The notes under the pieces are model-generated. The model was not told the origin of the DNA and made no database searches. It saw only the letters and a list, made by a program, of their open reading frames with translations. Source: Rhodobacterales bacterium (GTDB lineage Bacteria; Pseudomonadota; Alphaproteobacteria; Rhodobacterales; Rhodobacteraceae). Taken from it: a stretch of 64,000 bases of DNA. The first letter of the stretch is position 1. Every line of letters starts with the position of its first letter. The position numbers and the translations under genes are program-made. The DNA lies in assembly GCA_002746935.1 (NCBI GenBank), contig PDRW01000032.1, positions 1 through 64,000 of the forward strand, in the 5' to 3' direction. Shown one piece after another: positions 59,590 to 64,000 of this stretch.

Positions 59590-62040
59590 TCAAACCCGTG
59601 GCCGCGCCGGCCGGGCGTCTGCCGGACAGGTGTTGGCGATTTCGGCGAGGATTGCCGGTTTCCTGAACGGTTTGGTGAGATGCGCATCGAGCCCGTGGCC
59701 GAGGATCTCTTCCGCGTCACCGTCCATCGCATGGGCCGTCAGCGCGACGATACGGGTGCGCGGCCAGCCGTTTTCGGCCTCGAGAGCACGGATGCGGCGG
59801 GTGGCTTCCTTTCCGTCCATGCCGGGCATCGAGATGTCCATGAACACGAGATCGGGGCGCAGGGTTTCAAAGGTGGCGAGCGCCTCGGCGCCGTCATTGG
59901 CGAAGGTAAGGTCGATGTCACAGGCCTTGACCAGCTTGGAAAACACCAGCTGGTTGGTCTTGTTGTCCTCGGCGGCGAGCACCCGCATGGACCGGAGCGT
60001 CTGAGACGCAGGAGCGGCGGGGACTGTTGCCGCAGGAGCGGCGGGGCTTGCTGCCGCAGGAGCGGCGGGGCTTGCTGCCGCGGAAGCGGCGGGGGCCGCC
60101 GGGGCCGGGTCGGCCGGCGCATCGGGCCCGCGGGTGGCCGCGTGCCGGAACACCGGGGTTTCCGCCTGCGGCACGGCAGCCGGGGTTTCTTCCGGCGGTG
60201 GCGTTACGCGGCGGCGTGAACCGAAGAAGGGCAGCGGTTCGGGAGCGGGCTCTTGCGCCGGCGGGATGGCCTCCGCCTCCGGCGCGGTTGCGACCGGTTC
60301 CGGCAGTGCCGCGGGTTCCGGAGGCACCGGGCGTTCGAGCTTCCGGATCGCGCCGACGAGGTCGATCCGCGAGATCGGTTTGGCCAGTCCGGCCACGGCA
60401 CCCGCCACCGGGGCAAAGGCCGCTTCCGGGCTGGCAGCGACCATCACCACCGGTGCGCAGATGCCGGCGGCGTGCAGCACGGCGATGAAGGCGGCCGCGC
60501 CCATGTCGGGCAGGCGGTTGTCGGCGAAGATGACATCGGCACCGGCGGAGCGCCCGTCGACCGCTTCGGCGGCGTTGCCGGCGCAGATCACGTCAAGGCC
60601 GAGGGCGGTGAGCTGTTTCTCGAGAATGGTGCGGGTGAGATCGTCGGACATCACCAGCGCCACCTTTTTCACCCAGTCGGGATGATAGGGCGGCTCGGCG
60701 GGGGTCACCACCGGAAGGCTGATCTGGAAACCGAAGGCGGAGCCGATGCCCAGTTCGCTCTCGACCCAGACGTCGCCGCCCATCAGCTTCACCAGCTGAC
60801 GGGAGATCGCGAGGCCAAGCCCCGTGCCCTCATAGGAGCGGTTGCGCTCGTCTTCGACCTGGTTGAACTCGCCGAACACATCGCCGAGCTTGTCGGCGGG
60901 AATGCCGATGCCCGTGTCTTCCACCGTCACATGGATGCGCTGGGCGCCACTGCCGGTTTCCGGCAGGCCGACCACCCGCACCAGAACATGGCCCTTCTCG
61001 GTGAATTTCACCGCATTGCCGATCAGATTGGTGAACACCTGCCGGATGCGCACCGGATCGCCCAGGAAGCGGCTGGGCATGAACATGTCATAGTCCACGA
61101 AAACCTTCAGCCCCTTGCCGCGGATCGTGGGTTCCAGCAGCATCAGCACGTCGAGCACCACGCGTTCGAGATCGAATTCTTCCGTGCGCAGCTCCAGCCG
61201 CCGGGCTTCGGCCTTGGAATAGTCGAGCACGTCGTTGATGATCGCGAGCAGCGATTGCCCCGAGCTGCGGATGGTGTCGACGTAGAGGCTCTGTTCCTCG
61301 TCGAGTTCCGACTCGGCCAGCAGGTCCGCCATGCCGATGACGCCGTTCATCGGGGTGCGGATTTCGTGGCTCATGTTGGCGAGAAAGGCGGATTTGGCGC
61401 GGCTGGCGGCTTCGGCGCGGGCGCGGGCTTTCGTCAGCATCGCCTGGCGGCGCATCGACTGGGTGATGTTATGCGCCATGGACACCGTGTCGCCCCCGGG
61501 TGCGCGGCTGTCGATCAGGCGGATCCAGACCCCGTTCCAGAGCCGGATGACCCGTGGCTCCGGGCTGTCGGAGAACCAGCGTTCGAGCATCTCGCGGCGC
61601 CAGTGCTGCGGGGACTTGCCTTCGAGATCGACCACGCCTTCCGCCAGCACCGCCTCGACGACCTCTTCGTAATGCACCCCCGGCCGGATGCATTCGAGCC
61701 CGTCAAACGGGGCGAGATAGGCATCGTTGGCAATGACCATCCGGGCATCGGCATCGAATACCGCAAAGCCGTCGTCCAGCGCCTGGAGCGAGTTCCACAA
61801 CCGCCGCTTGGCGATGTCGATTTCGATGTTGGCGCGGTCGAGATCGGCGCGGACCTTCACGTTTTCGCCTCTCACTTCCTCGACCTCTTCACGGGTTTCG
61901 GCAAGGTTTTCCGAAAGGTTGATCGCATGGCGCGACAGCATCCGGTTGGCCTCGTTGAGCTCGGCCTGCTTCTGTTCCAGAAGACGCTCCGCCGCCATCC
62001 GCGCGCGGCGCTCTTCGGTCAGGATTGCTTGTGCGTTCAT
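59590..62040 (-). CDS. Hybrid sensor histidine kinase with two receiver domains
   Basis: An 816-residue cytoplasmic kinase without membrane segments. Residues 1-85 are a coiled coil, 86-195 a PAS-like domain ([20 protein letters not shown]). His225 in [19 protein letters not shown] is the phospho-acceptor. The ATPase domain has [16 protein letters not shown] and [19 protein letters not shown] degenerate receiver (~460-575, [10 protein letters not shown]), an Ala/Pro-rich linker with a 24-base DNA repeat, and a complete receiver (~690-805, [12 protein letters not shown]) follow. ATG 62040 is chosen; the upstream extension is non-coding in character. Confidence 0.93.
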   Translation of the reverse strand: MNAQAILTEERRARMAAERLLEQKQAELNEANRMLSRHAINLSENLAETREEVEEVRGENVKVRADLDRANIEIDIAKRRLWNSLQALDDGFAVFDADARMVIANDAYLAPFDGLECIRPGVHYEEVVEAVLAEGVVDLEGKSPQHWRREMLERWFSDSPEPRVIRLWNGVWIRLIDSRAPGGDTVSMAHNITQSMRRQAMLTKARARAEAASRAKSAFLANMSHEIRTPMNGVIGMADLLAESELDEEQSLYVDTIRSSGQSLLAIINDVLDYSKAEARRLELRTEEFDLERVVLDVLMLLEPTIRGKGLKVFVDYDMFMPSRFLGDPVRIRQVFTNLIGNAVKFTEKGHVLVRVVGLPETGSGAQRIHVTVEDTGIGIPADKLGDVFGEFNQVEDERNRSYEGTGLGLAISRQLVKLMGGDVWVESELGIGSAFGFQISLPVVTPAEPPYHPDWVKKVALVMSDDLTRTILEKQLTALGLDVICAGNAAEAVDGRSAGADVIFADNRLPDMGAAAFIAVLHAAGICAPVVMVAASPEAAFAPVAGAVAGLAKPISRIDLVGAIRKLERPVPPEPAALPEPVATAPEAEAIPPAQEPAPEPLPFFGSRRRVTPPPEETPAAVPQAETPVFRHAATRGPDAPADPAPAAPAASAAASPAAPAAASPAAPAATVPAAPASQTLRSMRVLAAEDNKTNQLVFSKLVKACDIDLTFANDGAEALATFETLRPDLVFMDISMPGMDGKEATRRIRALEAENGWPRTRIVALTAHAMDGDAEEILGHGLDAHLTKPFRKPAILAEIANTCPADARPARPRV
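60005..60100 (-). repeat. Four 24-base tandem repeats inside the hybrid kinase gene
   Basis: Four consecutive 24-base units with the shared core GCAGGAGCGGCGGGG (last unit GCGGAAGCGGCGGGG) encode an Ala/Pro/Ser-rich linker. The middle two units are identical. The length is a multiple of three, so copy-number change would keep the frame. Confidence 0.8.
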
Positions 62041-62212
62041 CTCCGTCTCCGCTGCCCGGGGCGTTCTGCCCCTGGTGTCACCTTGCCCAATCAAGGTGAA
62101 CAGCTCCTTAACAGGTACAGAAATACCGGTTTTCCATGCTTTCCGGCCTGCTCGCCCGTTGCGTGATTGCCGGGTTGGTGTCAGCATGAAAGCAAACACA
62201 AGGGAGAGTCCC

Positions 62213-64000
62213 ATGCGGAACATTCTGATTTTCGCCACAATTTTTGCCCATTTCGCCACAATGGCGCTGGCCGGCGACCCGCTGGAGCCGCGCCGCACCA
62301 TTTTTCACCGCGATACCGATTTTCCGGGGCACGATATTCAGTCGGTTTTCGATACCACCCTGGAAGCTTGCGAATCGGCCTGTCTGAGCCGCGCCGATTG
62401 CGGCGCCTTCACCTTCAATTCGCGCAAGTCTTCCTGCTTTCTGAAATCCGCCATGGGGGAACCTGCCGTTTATGACGGGGCGTTTTCGGCGCAGGTTCTC
62501 GACCGTTCGCCCGCACTCATCGCCGCGGCTAGAGCCCGGATGCAGGCGCTCGACTTCCTGACCGAAGCCGACATCGCCTCTGCCTCCGCGCGGGCCGCCG
62601 ATATGCCGCATGACTTCCGCGTCGGCGGCTGGCAGGCTGACGATCTTGCCCGCTGGGGCCGTGAAGCCGAGGCGGAGGCCAATCTCGCCTCGGCAATGCA
62701 CTATTTCGCGGGCGCCGTGGTGCTTTCCGACAGCCCCGGCGACTGGATCGAATACGCCCGCCTGTCGAACGCCGCCGCAATGGCGGCGGAGAAGTCCGGG
62801 GAAACCCGCGATCTTCATGACCAGGCGCTTGACGCGGCCGTGTCCGGCTTTCTGCGCAGCCCGGGCGAGGCCCAGCAGGCCAACGCGCTGACCGAAATGG
62901 CGGTGGCGCTCGAAGCACTGGAGCGGGGCAGCACCTCGATCCCGGCGCTCCGCCTCGCCCAGAACCTCAGCCCGCGCGACGATACCGCCCGCGCGCTCGA
63001 ACGTGCGCTCGGGCTGTTCGGCTTCCGGCTGACCGAAACCACCGTCGACAGCAATGCCGCCGCACCCCGGATCTGCGCCACCTTCTCCGAGGATCTCGCT
63101 GAAACCGGGGTGGATTATGCGCCTTTCGTCTCCTCCGAAGTCAGTGGCATCGCGGTTTCCGCCACCGGCCCTCAGCTCTGCATCGAGGGCCTTACCCATG
63201 GTGAACGCTACAGCTTCACCCTGCGTCCGGGGCTGCCCTCCGCCTCCGGCGAGGCTTTGGCCAAACCGGTGCAGCTCAGCCAATACGTCCGCGACCGCGC
63301 CCCTTCGGTGCATTTCCCCGGCCGGGCTTATGTTCTGCCGCCCACCGAAGATGCCGGGCTTCCCGTTGTCACCGTCAACAGCGACACGCTCGATCTTACG
63401 CTTTCGCGGCTGCCCGAGGGCAACCTTGTGCGGGCATTCGAGGAAGACTGGTTCGGCCGTTCGCTTTCGATCTGGGACGAGGAATGGTTCAATGACCGTC
63501 TCGCCGAGCCGATCTGGGAAGGCACGGCGGAGGTCGGATCCGAGCTTAACCGCGACGTGACCACGCGGCTGCCGATCGGCGAGCTCGCCGACGTCTTGAC
63601 CCCCGGGGTTTATGTGCTTCACGCCGCGCTGCCGGGGCTCGATCAGAACGATCACCCCCCGGCCAGCCAGTGGTTCGTGATCTCCGATCTCGGCGCCACG
63701 GCCTACACCGGTGATACCGGCACCTGGGTTTTCGTCCGCTCGCTTTCCAGCGGCGCGCTGGAGCCCGGGGTGACGGTCGAGCTGCGTTCGGAGACCAATG
63801 CGGTGCTCGCCGTGCTCGCGACCGACACCAGTGGCTCGGTGCATTTCGAGCCCGGCGGGAATTATGCCAAAGGTGCGGCAGGCCCGGCGCTGGTAACGCT
63901 GAAGAAGGGCGGGGATTTCACCTTCCTGTCGCTTTCCGACCCGGCATTCGATCTGTCCGACCGCGGTGTCGAGGGGCACCCGCCGGCACCGCCGATCGAC
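62213..64000 (+). CDS. Alpha-2-macroglobulin family protein with N-terminal PAN/apple domain (cut by window edge)
   Basis: 596 codons are open to the window end. It begins with a signal peptide (MRNILIFATIFAHFATMALA). A Cys-rich PAN/apple module follows (CESACLSRADCGAFTFNSRK then SSCFL, about residues 57-85). A helical region leads to repeated beta domains of the macroglobulin type (GVYVLHAALPGLDQND, TWVFVRSLSSGALEPGVTVE). Bacterial members are periplasmic protease traps, often paired with a PBP1c gene downstream. ATG 62213 follows AAGGGAGAG. The thioester region lies beyond the window. Confidence 0.85.
   Translation, partial: MRNILIFATIFAHFATMALAGDPLEPRRTIFHRDTDFPGHDIQSVFDTTLEACESACLSRADCGAFTFNSRKSSCFLKSAMGEPAVYDGAFSAQVLDRSPALIAAARARMQALDFLTEADIASASARAADMPHDFRVGGWQADDLARWGREAEAEANLASAMHYFAGAVVLSDSPGDWIEYARLSNAAAMAAEKSGETRDLHDQALDAAVSGFLRSPGEAQQANALTEMAVALEALERGSTSIPALRLAQNLSPRDDTARALERALGLFGFRLTETTVDSNAAAPRICATFSEDLAETGVDYAPFVSSEVSGIAVSATGPQLCIEGLTHGERYSFTLRPGLPSASGEALAKPVQLSQYVRDRAPSVHFPGRAYVLPPTEDAGLPVVTVNSDTLDLTLSRLPEGNLVRAFEEDWFGRSLSIWDEEWFNDRLAEPIWEGTAEVGSELNRDVTTRLPIGELADVLTPGVYVLHAALPGLDQNDHPPASQWFVISDLGATAYTGDTGTWVFVRSLSSGALEPGVTVELRSETNAVLAVLATDTSGSVHFEPGGNYAKGAAGPALVTLKKGGDFTFLSLSDPAFDLSDRGVEGHPPAPPID

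Noticed and set aside
62108-63979. 623-codon open frame on the minus strand at the window end
   Set aside because: The plus strand encodes a signal peptide and macroglobulin-like protein with a good ribosome-binding site; the minus frame is a low-complexity shadow.

Overview
This window reads as chromosomal DNA of a high-GC alphaproteobacterium of the Rhodobacterales (Rhodobacteraceae/roseobacter type). The support is a MobB-MoeA fusion, a DUF3576-leuS-holA block, small DUF465, DUF2007 and DUF2793 proteins, a long-chain polyprenyl diphosphate synthase, a PhaA/PhaB pair, GcvA-type LysR regulation and ATGA stop/start overlaps throughout. A very acidic porin (Asp/Glu-rich loops) suggests a marine or salt-adapted host. 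No plasmid, prophage or CRISPR array is visible. There is one tRNA gene, tRNA-Arg(ACG).

Layout. 1-3 kb: translation genes on the minus strand (rpmI, rplT, a CDP-alcohol phosphatidyltransferase, pheS, a small membrane protein, pheT). 3-9 kb: a lipoprotein, AzlCD, mobA and mobB-moeA, a membrane protein, greA. 9-16.3 kb: ETF-ubiquinone oxidoreductase, a TPR protein coupled to ispE, a polyprenyl diphosphate synthase, a DUF2007 protein and a methyltransferase. 16.3-20 kb: a LysR regulator with a transporter remnant, then phaB and phaA. 20-25.2 kb: an EAL protein, tag, a TlpA-like thioredoxin, argH, lysA. 25.2-29 kb: an orphan OmpR regulator, an L,D-transpeptidase, a YggS protein, a porin. 29-33.4 kb: DUF3576, leuS, holA. 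33.5-34.4 kb: a decayed mobile island beside tRNA-Arg. 34.4-38.4 kb: a histidine kinase, a TVP38-type membrane protein with a disulfide oxidoreductase, a VOC protein. 38.6-40.2 kb: rpmH-rnpA followed by IS debris. 40.2-46.5 kb: a 2',3'-cyclic nucleotidase, TusA/DsrE2, RNase D, a DUF2793 protein, aroQ-aroE. 46.5-50.5 kb: dnaKJ and an AlkB-like protein. 50.5-59.5 kb: surface polysaccharide genes. 59.5-64 kb: a hybrid kinase and the start of an alpha-2-macroglobulin.

The most coherent accessory region is 50.5-59.5 kb. It combines a polysaccharide-export permease, a CysQ-type phosphatase that could recycle PAP, KdsB (CMP-Kdo), GalU (UDP-glucose), two paralogous glycosyltransferases, a GT14-like transferase with a long extra domain, and a two-part sulfotransferase. 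Together they suggest a sulfated surface glycan or capsule; this is inference.

A second theme is loss. pheS and phaA each lack a short conserved internal stretch and change frame there. An EamA-type transporter is reduced to its two ends. lptE is absent between leuS and holA, and yidD/yidC do not follow rnpA. The pheS and phaA lesions could be assembly errors and should be checked against reads before any biology is drawn from them.
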